From assembly GCA_027625915.1 (NCBI GenBank), contig JANTQA010000063.1, positions 2,108,001 to 2,172,000 of the forward strand: 64,000 bases of DNA, in the 5' to 3' direction. Under the pieces are notes generated by a model. The model did not search any database. It saw nothing but the letters and a program-made list of their open reading frames with translations, and had not been told where the DNA came from. The number at the start of each line of letters is the position of its first letter. Within the stretch, counting starts at the first letter, position 1. Origin of the DNA: Anaeramoeba flamelloides. Its lineage: Eukaryota; Metamonada; Anaeramoebidae. A program made the translations under genes and the position numbers. Positions 47,105 through 59,271 of the stretch are shown piece by piece.

Positions 47105-48451
47105 TACATAATTATTCTGATTCTAGACACTTTATTGTGTTAAGGAAGTAAGTACATTTTACCATTTTGAAAAATTTGAGTTGTGACAACATAACTGAAA
47201 AATATTTTTTGAGTGGCTCCAGTTCTTGATTCTTTGAAATCAAATCATCATTTGTTGCTCTATCTGTGAAAAGAAAACGAAAACAAAGTAATTCAGAGTT
47301 GAATCTTTATATTTTTCCATTTTTGAACATTTTTTTTTTGATTTAATTTTTGAGTTTTATTAAATTTAGGTTTTGGATCAAGAAATGTGTTTGACCAAAT
47401 GAGGGAAATTAATCAAAGTATAAACCCAAAAAAAAGACCCAAAAAGGTGTCTATTTGAAACAAATATTGTCTTTTAGAAGACCAAACACAAAAGATCACC
47501 TTTCCAATAAAAATTTATTGAAATCCAAAATAAAAAAAAAAAAATTGACCAAAGCTTATTTTCGAAGATTTGTTTTCTTTATCTTCATAATTTGTATAAA
47601 TCCAAACAATTTATAACCTTGAATTTTTCACCCCATTACTATTTATTATTATTTTACAGAACATTTTTTTATCAAATTTGTTTTCAAAATTATTTTTTGA
47701 ATATTTTTATCAAACGAAACCAAAATAAAGAATACTATTTCAAAAATTAAAATAAAGGGGATGAATTCTTGGAATCAAAAAAACAGTTTAAAAAAAGATT
47801 CAACCCAAAATAAAATCAAAATTTATAAAAAATTTCTAGCAGATTCAGAATTATTTTTAGATCTCATTTAAAATGAAAAAAAAATAATTATAAAATCCAA
47901 CAAATTTGTCCAATAAATCTTTATTTCTGAAGAAGAATTTAAAAAATATACGATTTTCTGAAATCAAAACTAGAATTAGAAAAATTAAATGAAAATAGAA
48001 TTTTTAAATTCATTTTGGAAATTCTCTAGAAATAAAAAGTAATTTGTTAATCAAAAATTTTACAAACAAAAGTATTTCCCATGAAGAATTAAAAACAAAA
48101 CCAAATAAAGAATAAGTAATTATATCAAATGTTATAGATAAGATCAAGAAATAAATGATTTTTATTTATTTTTTCTTGATCAATCTTTTCATTTTTTTGA
48201 ATTCCCATTTTTTAATTACTTTGTATAATAATATATTATACTTGTGATAAATTCCCCTCTTGTATTTATTAAAATATCAATGTATTTTGTTTAAAGAATG
48301 GTTTGAAGAATTCAGTTTCACATAAATGGTGGCACTCAAAATTTGAAAAATGTACTTACTTCCTTAATTTTTTCCTGCTTTAGATTTTTTGCTCTGATCA
48401 CTTTATTTTTCAGTTGGGGGAAGTATTTTTCTTGTTTTTTATCTTAATTTC

Positions 48452-49871
48452 TTATTCTGTTGTATCTGTAGATTCAGATTCATCTTTTTGTTCAAAATTT
48501 TCAGACTCTTCAGACATTTCTGATTCCTCATCTGCCTCTTCGTCCTTTTCTATTTCTATTTTGTTTCCGCTTATAATTTCCTTTTCCTTTTCCTTTTCCT
48601 TTTCCTTGTTTCTTTTTTTTTTCTTTTTTTTTTTCTCTTTTCTTTTTTTAATTTGGAGAAGATTTTTTTTCTTCTTGATTTCTTCTTGGGTATCCTTAGA
48701 TTCTTTTGTTTCTTCAGAACTTGAAGTTTGTTTACTTTTCCTAGCCCAATACTTTTTAAATACTTTGTTACTTGGAGAGCCTGATTCATCATCACTTAGG
48801 GACAATTCAAAATCAGAGTCATCAGTGGAATATAAATTAAATCTGTTCCCTATATTAATTGTAATTTCCTCTCCCTTTTCATTTTCATTTTCATTTTCGC
48901 TTCCCTTTTCACTTTCCTTTTGATTTTTCTTTTTCTTTTTCTTTTTCTTTTTCTTTTTCTTTTTCTTTTTATTTTTCAATTCATTTTCGATTCTTGTTTG
49001 TTTTTTAATTTCCTCAACAATTTCTTCTTCCTCGTCTGAAGTATATAGCATGTCTTTGTATTGATCCCAATAATAATTAATTTTGGTTTTTCTTCTTAAC
49101 CGAGTTTGCCTGGTGTTTTCAGTATCCTTTTCCTGACTACTTTTGCTTTCCTCTTTTTTTTTCGTCCTTTGGAGTTTTTTCCTTTCAATTTTAGCTTTTT
49201 TTTTTGATAAAGCTTGATGAGAGATCCCTTTTTGATCTAAAAAGCATTCTAAATCTTGAATTGCTTCTGGCAAAGGTAATTTTCGCACAGATTTGGAATA
49301 ATTACTGAAGCCGATCCTCTTTACAAATTGAGAAAGTTTTTCAAATCTTTTTTCAAGGCGTCTTTTGTCCTTTTTTTTTCTTGGGTGGCGTTTCCTTCTT
49401 TTTGAGATTTGTTTGGGGATTTCTTTTCTTTTTCTATGATTTTTTTTTTCTTTTTCTTTTTCTTGTTGATGTTCTTCTGATTTGTCTTCTTCTTTGTCTT
49501 TTTTTTTCTTTTCTTTTTCTTTTTCTTTTTCTTTTTCGTTTTCTTTTTCTTGTTGGAATTCTCCTAATTCGTCTCCAGAGTCATTACTGTCTTCTTCTTT
49601 TTCTTCTTTACTTGATCCTTCTTTTATATTATCAGAAGAAGTGGAAGAACCAGTAGTGATGATGGCATAATAGGAAAGCCCCTTAATAATCCTTAAAAAT
49701 TGTTTATCAATTTCTTCGTCAATAATTTGCATGTTGAATAATTTGAGGTTATGTCGCTGATTTAAAAGATGTTTTCGGACTTCTTCGTAAAGTATATTTT
49801 TTATTTCCTTTTTTTCTTTTTTCTAAAAAGTACCTTTTAATTTCTAATTTAATAAAATCCAATTGAGACAT
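48452..49871 (-). CDS. HIRIP3-like histone chaperone candidate, one frame break near its start
   Basis: HIRIP3 proteins are nuclear histone chaperones with an N-terminal DEK_C-like helical domain and a C-terminal conserved region. The main frame (ATG at 49732, 426 codons) contains a candidate HIRIP3 block at about residues 125-190: RLEKRFEKLSQFVKRIGF, LPLPEAIQDLECFLDQKGIS and a basic tail. Coding sequence continues upstream of that ATG as YEEVRKHLLNQRHNLKLF, completing a DEK_C-like domain whose first helix (MSQLDFIKLEIKRYFLEK) starts at 49871 in the next frame. The two frames meet in A tracts at about 49800-49822 and differ by one base, so either the gene has a frameshift or the sequence has one base too many. 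The rest is Lys/Glu/Ser low complexity, including a Lys run coded by an AAGAAA-type repeat and a C-terminal acidic tail, common in nuclear chaperones. Confidence 0.6.
48924..48970. repeat. Hexanucleotide repeat coding a Lys run
   Basis: About seven units of TTTTTC on the plus strand, read on the minus strand as a long Lys run within the HIRIP3-like protein. Similar but shorter arrays occur at 48580-48605 and 49500-49550. Confidence 0.9.
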
Positions 49872-50089
49872 TGAAAAAACGAAAAAAGAAAGGCAGCTAA
49901 CTTTAAAATTTTAAGAAAGTATTAACTCCAATTGTGTGGTTTAATTTTTCACAAAAAGGAAATTCAATTCTATGATTTTTTAAAGAAAGTAAACATTAAA
50001 AAAAATGAAAAAAATTATTCAAATTATGGATTACATTAAAGTGATCAAAATAATACGTGCACAATAACAATAGTCCATATTTCAAATAT

Positions 50090-50462
50090 AGTCGGTGCTT
50101 TTTTTTCTTCTTGTTCCAAAACAACACCCAATCAAATATCTAATAGGATACCTAATCTATAATCAATTTTGAAATTAAACCCCTTTGATATTTTCAGTAA
50201 AATTTAAATGAGGAATACAATTTGTTCAAATTTTTTTCATAATATTCTCAGTTTTTTTGAATTTTTTTGTTTTTTGATATCAAAATTTAATTCACTCTAT
50301 TTTTTGAGATAAATTTTCCAATTTGATCCATCGTTTATTAGAATTTCTTTTTAAATAATAGAACTTTATAATCCTAATACCATATTTGATTAGGGTTTAT
50401 TGTTGGTTTCTTGGATCGATTGATGTATAGGTATTCTTCAACAAAAAAAAAAACACACCCCT
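50090..50462. repeat. Dispersed repeat I, copy 2, uninterrupted
   Basis: It aligns with both halves of copy 1 (10165-10398 and 10898-11045). At 50310-50311 it has a single TA exactly where copy 1 carries the 499-bp family D MITE between two TAs, so it records the empty site. Confidence 0.7.
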
Positions 50463-50868
50463 TTTATTGTACAAAACAGATTAAACCCTTTTGCCTACAT
50501 ATTTTCACAACAATACATTACTTATGAAAGGGAAAAAAGATTATCTTGTTTACTGTATACAAGTTTTTTATTTTTGATTTTAGTTGATCAATTCGCAACT
50601 ACTTCCGTATTTTGTAGACTGTTTTAAAATGATTATTTTTAAAAATAAATTCTAGTATAACTAATTAAATAATGAAATAACATAAATTCCTAGATATTTA
50701 ATAATGAATTAGGTTTCAGTAATTCAATTTTGAGATTGTTTTTTAGTTTTTTTTTTTTATATAAACTTTTTCAAATTTTTTTTAGTGTCTGTTTCAGGAA
50801 TACATTCACTGTTGATACTTCTTTTATGATGAACAACTTATTTCTTAACTTTAAATTTGTTTCAGATA

Positions 50869-51065
50869 CAACCAATTCCACTTTTAAAATATAAATTTTG
50901 AACAAAATTTAAGGCATAAAAAAAAAACTTAAATAAAAACATTTTTTGGAATTTTTTTTTTCATTAATGATTTTACTAGAATCAGAATTTGGTGCCTTAA
51001 TTTGAGAATTTTATTTGTTCCTTAAATTCCGTTCAAAGTTTATGTCTTAAAATAGAACTGGCTTT
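50869..51065. mobile_element. MITE family A, degraded copy 4
   Basis: It starts after TA with CAACCAATTCCACTTTT and keeps AAATTTAAGGCA, ACTAGAATCAGAATTTGGTG, CCTTAATTTGAGA and the inverted TTCAAAGTTTATGTCTTAAAA. Differences from copies 1 and 2 are many. The right end is blurred. Confidence 0.6.
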
Positions 51066-52029
51066 TAGAATTCTTGATGAAGTTTAAAATTAAGAATTTT
51101 TTCAGAAATTTACTCTTTGGGGAAAACCATTTTTAAATACATTTTTGATATTTAAATTGTATATTTTTGAAAATTAAAATTCCCTGATTCAAAGGTGGCT
51201 CCGTTCTATAAGATATTAAAGAATTTCGGGTGATAATCTAATAATACCTGGAAAGAATATTGTGGTGTATACATAATATGTAAAAAAAAAAAACAAACAA
51301 ATTTCGTTTTACATTTTTTTGTTAACATAGTTTTTTGAAATTTTTAGATTAATAAATTTTTATGATCAAGAAATGATTCTATAAAACCCTTTCGTAAAAC
51401 CAAAAAATTATTAATATTTGATATTTTCTTTAATTACATGTCTTTTAATCATTTCCCTATTCATTATATGGTATTTCAGTATACCATTAATATACAATGC
51501 CGATAACCATTTTCAACAAATTTGGTTTTAATTTTCAATTTCGAAAATTGTAATTTAGTTTTATTTTACTTTTTTAACAATTAGATAAAAGTTTATTTCT
51601 GAAATTGAGTGATTAGGAAAGAATCATTAGGACCATTTAATTTTATTTGAAGCGTGGACAAAAAGAATATATCAGTTAATTCCAAAATAATTATAAGGTT
51701 GTTTTTGAAGAGAACAAATAGTTTACATGATCCAAAATTTTGGTTATTATTATTGGTTACAAAGAATATATAACCTTTTCTTTTTTTTTATTTTTGGGAA
51801 TACAATCTAAATTATTTACAAATTTTGACATTCAATCCACATCCAGAAAATTCAGTTTCGAAAACCATGTTTTTTTTTGATTAATTCTTAGAAAAAAGAT
51901 TATTTTCACCTGAATATGATTCAAAAATGAATTAAAAGTGATAATATATCTGATGGAAAATTAGAGAACAGAAATTACAAATTATTTCTTTGTGAAATCC
52001 ATTTGGATAAAAAATAGAAAATGAAGTGA

Positions 52030-52488
52030 CTGTTGAGAGAAAAATGTTGGAAAGAGAAAAATAGTTGGACAGCAATTTTAATTTTGAACATTACTGAAAA
52101 TGATTTTTATATTTTCATCGTTTGTGAAATAACTGAAGAAAACCACAATAATCGACTTATTAGAATAAGGACTAATCTAATTCTACTTTTTCAAAACCTT
52201 ATCTCTTATAATCTAAAGTAAGTTTAAAAATTATCATTTTCAGAATTAATAATAAACTTTACTAAAACTTGGATTTTTGTTAAAATAGCATGATCTACTT
52301 GAGTTATCAACCATTCAAATGAGTACTCTACACAAACCACAGATTAATGAACTTTTAACACATTTAAACCTGGATTTATATAAAAATCACCTAGTTATCA
52401 ATAGGATTTGATTTGAAATTTTACTAATGTTCCCAATTAAAAATGGTGTTAAACAATTTTTTTGTGTACAACATTTTTCTCTCAACAG
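52030..52488. mobile_element. MITE family D relative, 459 bp
   Basis: The left end CTGTTGAGAGAAAAATGTTG is repeated exactly in inverted form at the right end (20 of 20). The subterminal part (TTTAATTTTGAACATTACTG at the left, TTTACTAATGTTCCCAATTA at the right) resembles the arms of the element at 10399. TGA flanks both sides, which may be a three-base target duplication or chance. It has no transposase. Confidence 0.65.
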
Positions 52489-53472
52489 TGAACTTTTTTT
52501 CAGTATTATCTTTCCTATACCTTTGAATCAGATTATTTTGTGTCTTTTATTTTTTTATAATTCAATATTGGAGGTGCCACCTATCAAGGTAACTTCAGGT
52601 AGTATCGAATGACACATGAAACATGAGTTATAGAATATATTTTAATGTTTTCTCATTTTCTCAAAACTTGATTAGAGCAAAAAATTTTTTTCAATTTAAA
52701 AAATTCCATATACACGAAAAACCCAAGTGATTCAGTAGTACTTCAAAATATTTGTTTCAAAAGTATTTAGAACACATTTCACTTCAAATAAACTTTTGAA
52801 AGAAAATAAAAGGTCAATTTTAAAGATATATCTGATCAGACTCAGTGATCAAAATTGGAAAGAAGAGCCTTTATAGATAAACCAAATAATTAACTAAAAG
52901 AGCACAAAATAAAAAAAACTTAAATATTTAAGAAATAATCAAAATGCAAAAAAAATTCGACTATTTCGAAATTTGTGTAAAAAATCATCACTCTAAATAT
53001 CTTTAGAATCAATAATAAGCCAATTCTCAAAAACTTATCACCAACAATACCAAAATTTCTTTGATTATTTTGAAGAAAATATATAAGAAATCTGTCTAAA
53101 AAGAAACCAAAAATTACTGATCAGTTTCCATGAAAAAAGACTTTTGTAAAATAAACGAAAATTTTTCACAGATATCAAATTCTTATAAAACTGAAAAATG
53201 TCAAATTACAAATAATTTGTGAACTTCCTTTAAGAACATAGCTTTCAAACACAAAGATCATTTTATTTTTTTATAAATAACCTTTTTGAAAAAAACTGGT
53301 ATATTTTTTTTTTTCCTTCTTTTCTTCACAAAGTTTCGTGTATTTTTGCTTTTTTTCGCAATTTTTTCTTTTTTCGAAATGAAAAACCTTCTCTTTCAAA
53401 CATACCCTTTAAAAATTTTATTTTTTTTTGATTTTTGCTAAAAACTAAATCCTTGCAATTAACAATAGAAAC

Positions 53473-55091
53473 ATGACCTACAGACAAGGACTTAAATTCC
53501 GCCACGTCTTTGGAACCGCATCCAAACCAGAAAACTCATACCAAAATGTCAAGATCTCAAAATCTGCATGGGACAGTAACTGGATTGCATCAAACAACAA
53601 ATATGTCGGTATCTGTTGGGGAACAGCCGGGGGCGGATCCTTTGCTGTGATTCCACACGAAACAACTGGCAAACTCCCAAGCAATTACCCAAGATTCACG
53701 GGCCATTCGGGAAAGGTTCTTGACATTGCCTTTAACCCCTTCAACACCCAATTAATTGCCTCTGCCTCTGAAGATTGCTCTGTCAAAATCTGGACAATTC
53801 CTGAAGGAGGGCTAACCGAAGACATCAGTGAAGCATCCCAAGTACTCCTGGGCCACAACAGAAAAGTCGGGCAAATCAAATTCAATCCAATTGCTAACAA
53901 TTTACTTGCATCTTCATCAACCGATCAAACAATTAGACTTTGGGATATTGAGAAAGGTGAAGAAAAAATCAAACTTGAAGGTATTGGTGGAATGCCACAA
54001 AGCTTTGATTGGAGCTTTGACGGTTCAAGAATCGTTTGCTCTGCGAAAGATAAAAAGCTTCGTATGTTTGATCCTCGTGCTCAAAATACTGCTATACAAG
54101 TAAAATTTACATTTACTTAAACACAAACAAGATTTTTTTCTTTTTGGATCATATTTTTCTTCTTTTTTTTGATTTATTGTCTTAGTATTACCTTTTTCTT
54201 TCCTCCTTTAAATTTCAACACCCCCCACCACCACCACCCTTATCTCCCTCTTCCTTTTTAAAATCCAAAAAACAACAAATTTAATTGTTTCGAATAATCT
54301 CATTGCCTTCGTTTCCTAACTAAAAAACCTGGTATTTATCACAAATTTTACCCCTAAAATAGGAAGTTGCTAGCCATACTGGTATCAAAGGATCCAGGGT
54401 CTGTTGGCTAGGATCTCAAAACAGATTTGTCACAGTTGGATTCAGTCGGAGTGCTGATCGTCAATTATGGTTCTGGGACGCAGACAACTTAGAAAAGCCA
54501 CTTACCAAAAAAAATGTCGATACCTCCTCGGGTGTCCTGATGCCATTTTATGATGATGACACAAATCTTCTTTTCCTTGCGGGTAAAGGTGACGGAAACA
54601 TTAGATACTATGAAATCATTAATGACAGCCCATATTTTGCTTATTTGAATGACTTTAATTCCAAAGACGCATGTAAAGGAGCATGTATCCTTCCAAAGGT
54701 TGGTAACAACGTGTCCAAATGTGAAGTTGTCAGAATGTATAGATTATTAGCTACATCAATCCAATCAGTCAGCTTTGTTGCCCCCAGAAAGGTAGACTTT
54801 TTCCAGGAAGACTTGTTCCCTGAAACAAGAGGAATGGAACCTTCCATTGAAATTGACCAATGGCTCGAAGGCGAAAACACAGAACCAACAAAAATTTCTC
54901 TCGAAGGCGGATTTGTTGCCCCTGAACCAAAAAAGAAATTTGAACCTGAAAAGAAAAAAGAAGAAGACATTGTTATTGAATCTAACAACCCTGAAGTTCT
55001 TAGAACTAGACTTAAACAAGCGAAAAAAATTATTAAACAACAAGAAAAGAAAATTAAAGATTTAGAAGCTCTTCTTAAAACTAAAAACTAA
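53473..55091 (+). CDS. coroA: Coronin, two exons
   Basis: Coronins bind F-actin and regulate Arp2/3 and cofilin at the cell cortex, in motility and phagocytosis. Exon 1 (53473-54099, 209 codons) opens with the family signature KFRHVFG at residues 8-14 and contains WD repeats such as GHSGKVLDIAFNPF, IASASEDCSVKIW and LASSSTDQTIRLWD. An intron of 263 bases (54100-54362; GTAAAA to AATAG) is followed by exon 2 (54363-55091), which opens EVASHTGIKGSRVCWLG and includes GFSRSADRQLWFWD, GKGDGNIRYYE and the coronin extension FQEDLFPETRG. The last 35 residues (LRTRLKQAKKIIKQQEKKIK) form the short coiled coil used for oligomerisation. The total is 451 residues, close to Dictyostelium coronin (445). The gene's codon use is less A/T-biased than its neighbours', which suggests high expression. 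Gene symbol follows the amoebal name. Confidence 0.95.
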
Positions 55092-58000
55092 ATAATCTCA
55101 TTGAGATTAATGATTTGAGATTTTTTATTTTTTTTATTTTATTTTTTATATTGTTGTTCCTACTCTACTTTTCTTTATTTTTTTAAAAAACTTGATTGAA
55201 TTTTTTTTTACTTATTACTTGCTTTTCCTGATTTCTTTTCTTAATGGAAACAAATTTTTAAATAATTTTAAAATTCCAAAAAAATACAAAAAATATCTCT
55301 GATATAAAGTTGGAAAAAATAAATAAACTTTTAATTTTATATGTATTTATTTTTTTACAAAATACACTAAATTCAATAATTTTTGATCAACTTACTATTA
55401 TATCATTACTCTTCTTTTCTTACAAATTGCGAAAAGTAATTTTATTTTAAGATCACATTTTTTGTTCTTTTTTTGTTATGTAAATTACTTGTTTTGACAT
55501 GAGATGTTTATTTGTTTGAATTCACAATTATAAATAGACCTAATAAGCAAAAGTTAAAGAATTTGATGGAATTTTAGATGAGATTATACTATTAAAATTT
55601 TTTTTTAAAAAAGGGATATTAAGTTTACATTAAAATATTTTGATCAAACCCAATTAAAGATAATGATTTTGTATTTAAAATTATTATTCAGGATTTATTA
55701 ATTTGTTGAAAAGTATTATTTATAAAAAATTTTTTTAAGAAAAAGTTTAAATTCTTACTATCTTATTTACTTCCTTCATTATTTTTTAAAAAAATTGATT
55801 ATTAATAGTTAAAACGAGATTTTTTTATAAGGATTACTTTTTTTTAGTATTACTGAAAAATTTTCTTTTGAAATTTTTTATTAAAGCCAGTTTCACTATT
55901 AAACATTAAATTTGAAAGATATTTTGAAAACACAAAACAAGATCTCAAAACCAATCTTCAATAATTTGAGATTTTTTTGTATCAAATTATTTTTACTAGA
56001 ATTTGAATTTGTACCTTCTGGTACACAACTCCAAAAATTTGAAATAAAAATTATCTTGTGTAGTGGGTAATGTTTTAGAAAATTTTGGTTTTAAGCTGAT
56101 CAATCTTTTACTTTGTTGTAATTTTAATAGTGGCCCATAAAGACTATTTTTGGACATTTTATTTTTTTTTTTCTGAAATCTTGAATTAAGAGTCTTAGAT
56201 TAAGAAGAAGGAAAGTAACATAGGTATTTAGATAGAATTTTGTTTTCTTGATTATCAATTAAAATATTTATTCCACTTTTACTCAAATACCAGTAAAAAA
56301 ATTATTATGATTTAAAAAGCTCCAAATAAAAGAAAATCCAAAAAAAAAAAAAAAAATCAATTGAAAATCATAAATCAAAATTTATTATTAAATACCCTTC
56401 CATTGTATTTATCTTACATAATAAATTCGGATTCCTAAAAAAATTACAATAAATTATCAATGAATTCCTTTTTTAAAACACTATTAAAGTCATCTATGAA
56501 GCTGATGAATTATCAGATAAGAATGAAAAAAAAGATGTATCTATGCCTAAAAAATCTACATAGGTTTACGTTTATGTATATTTTGATCTTTAATGGATAA
56601 TTATTTTATAAAAATAAAATTAAATCTTGTTGGGACCATAATTATATGTATATATTGAAATTTGTGTTTTTACTTTTTGAAATCGATGAGGTAACCCCGT
56701 CTAAACAATTTTTAATAAAAATCAATCTTTACTTTTTTCGTTTTATATCTAAATAGTTGAATTTTGGAATTCAAAAAAATGAATAAAATTAATAAATTAA
56801 GTTAATCATTGTAAATTGCGTAACATATTTTACTTTTTAGGTTGGAAATTATTGATTTTGTAAAGAGAATAATATTTTGCAATTATTTTTCATTTTAACA
56901 ATTTAGATTCCAATCTTAGTAAATAAAATCATTTTAATTGATCTAAGCTATTTCCAATAATATAGGGCATTTTTTATTTCAATAATTATTTCTTAATATT
57001 AATTCAATTATATAAAATGTACAACAATAATATGTTTTTTAGCATATCATACTTAATTTCTTGTATTTTGAAGTTTTATTAATGGATTCTAAATATTTTT
57101 TTTTGAATTAAAATTATTTTGCAAAATTTTAAATTTTGAAAAAATAATAGAGTCAAATTTCCCATTTCATTATTTTTTCGAATTCTTCATTTCTTTCATT
57201 TTTACTTTGTTATTATTATTGTCCAAAATTTAACAAAGTTCAGAAGAGATGTGATAAGAAATCAACCAAAAATTCTTTTGATTCTAAACAATTGAGTTGA
57301 CTTCGATGGAATTTGGTGGAAAAATTGCTCAGAACAGTTGTACACTTCAATTAAAGAGGTGAGATAAACAAAAAAAAAAAAAAAAACACAAAAAAAGTTA
57401 ATGGGAAAAACTAAAAGTTAATGATCAAATGAAAAACAAAAAATCTAAAGATCAAATCAAAAATATATTGAAGTATGATTTTACACATTATCAAAAAAAA
57501 AATTGAAAAAAAGATCGTTCTAAAGATAGTTAAATAGACATTACTAATTTTGGATATTTTTCCAAAAATTAGGGGCAATTTTTTTTTTTTTATTTTTATT
57601 TTTTATTCTTCAAACTTTGATCAATAAACACAAATTTTAATCAAGAGTTTTATTATTATTAATGGCTTCGTTTTTTTTTGTCTAAAGTTTTGAGTTTAAT
57701 AACTGAATAAAGAATTTATTCTTATATTGATGGATATTTTTTTGCCCCACATTTTTGGATGGAGCTTATAAGTGATTAAATAAATCAAATTTTGATCGAA
57801 ACTTAACACCCCCCCCCCTCCAATAGAATTTTGATTTATTAAGTAAAAAAAAATATATTATTCTTTTCAGTTTGTAAAAATTATATCAATTTTCAAAAAA
57901 TGAAAAAAAATTGTAAAAGAATTTTCAATTTTGAAAATCTTTTTTAGCAAATTGTTTGGTTTATCTACAATAAACATTATAAAAATTTAAATTAATTTTG

Positions 58001-59271
58001 GAATTAAAAAATTGATTTTGAATTTTGAGGGTAAAATCTACTTTATTCCTTAATATCTTCAAGAATAATTTATTTTGAAAAAATCAAATTTAATCATATA
58101 GAAAAAAAAATTATGGGTAAAATTTTTAAATAGTTTTAAAACTAAATTTTTATAATTATTTTACCCAAAAAAATATATATATTTTTTCAATTGATTAAAA
58201 AAAATAAAAAATAAAGTTAAACTAATCAAAAACTTTTAACTAAAATAGAAAAAAGAACTCTGATCTAAAAATTGAAAAACCATTTTAAAATGATTATTGT
58301 ATACATGGTAATGAAGATTTTTAATTTACTCTATTACATGTTAACCTTTGACTAAAAAAATACATATTTATTAAAATCAAGGTATTTTGTTTTTTAGTGT
58401 ATAAAATATTGGAATGTGTGTACTTTTCAGAGAATTTACACTATTTAAAATTCAAGTTTCGTAATAAAAATTTCATTTTCATTTAAAAATAAACTTCTCT
58501 CATGATATCAAGATCGTTATATTTCATAACTGTTTTTTTTTTATTTTACAATTTTATTGAAAAAGAAATAATTATCAAATCAAACAAACCCACACAATAA
58601 AACCTTATTTTGGAAGAATAATTTCAAAAAAACCTATTTTCTTAACCAAAAAAAAAATTAGATGAATTAAATAACTATAGTATTTTAAATTCATTTTGGG
58701 AATTCTGTATTAAAAGTAGTTAGTAATTTGTTTAGAAATCATTTTCCAAACAAAAGATTTTCTATTTAAGATTAAAAATAAACCAAGGAAAGAAAAAGTA
58801 AAAATATCTGATTTTACAGAAAAGATCGAAAATTAACTGATTTTTATTTATTTGTTATTTGTTGATCAATTATTTCATTTTTTTTTTAATTTCATTTTTC
58901 AATTCGTACTAAATATATTATATCTGGATATATTTCACTCTGATACTTATTAAACCGCATATTTGTTTAGTTAAAGAAATGGCTTTAGTTATTCAATTTC
59001 ATATAAACTTATACACTCAAAAGTTGTAAAAGAATTGACTCTTTTTAAAAGTGTAAATAAAATTATATTTACTCCTTTATTTAAAAAGAATTATCAACTG
59101 AACCATCAATAACTCTAAATCTCTTAAAGTATGCTAAAAACAACCAAACATTTTATTTTTGTTTCTCTTATCAACCAAATAAATGCAATTCATTTTTTTC
59201 GCTTTTCTTTTTCGATACCAAATATTTTTACATCATCTGAAAAAAAACAAAACAAAATATTCTGTTTTCGA
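55092..59271. other. Gene-free stretch between coronin and the UBA-ankyrin gene
   Basis: Apart from a very degraded family A MITE near 55886-56030, a C run at 57808-57816 and many A and T tracts, I see nothing. A frame open from an ATG at 59131 runs into the next gene, but its first 47 codons are Phe/Ile-rich and are more likely 5' untranslated sequence. Confidence 0.65.
55886..56030. mobile_element. MITE family A, very degraded copy 5
   Basis: It keeps GCCAGTTTCACTATTAAAC at the left and AATTTGAGATTTTTTTGTA plus ACTAGAATTTGAATTTGTACC in the middle and right. The right terminal repeat is not recognisable. It is probably the oldest copy in the window. Confidence 0.4.

Larger units (their letters stand above)
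41532..48451. other. Repeat-rich desert between the ubiquitin-like-fold and HIRIP3-like genes
   Basis: Listed separately are a family B element (43247-43765), a C tract (43881-43898), a fold-back family H fragment (45266-45480) and two nearly identical family A MITEs (45549-45744, 46907-47104). A TA microsatellite lies at about 44928-44950 and an A tract of about 20 at 44618. Frames at 42800-43127 are Phe/Ile-rich without motifs. No gene is supportable. Confidence 0.65.
49872..53472. other. Gene-free stretch between the HIRIP3-like gene and coronin
   Basis: It contains the uninterrupted copy of dispersed repeat I (50090-50462), a degraded family A MITE (50869-51065) and an inverted-repeat element at 52030-52488. 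Small plus-strand frames at 52033-52612 lie inside or next to that element and are not credible genes. The last 200 bases, rich in T tracts and ending AACAATAGAAAC before the ATG, should hold the coronin promoter. Confidence 0.65.

Noticed and set aside
48414-49670. Plus-strand frames rich in Ser, Phe and Leu, resembling membrane segments
   Set aside because: Antisense shadows of the Lys/Glu-rich HIRIP3-like gene.
49800-49835. An 11-base intron (GTACTTTTTAG) to explain the HIRIP3-like frame break
   Set aside because: Far shorter than any other intron here (75-401 bases), and removing 11 bases does not restore the frame.
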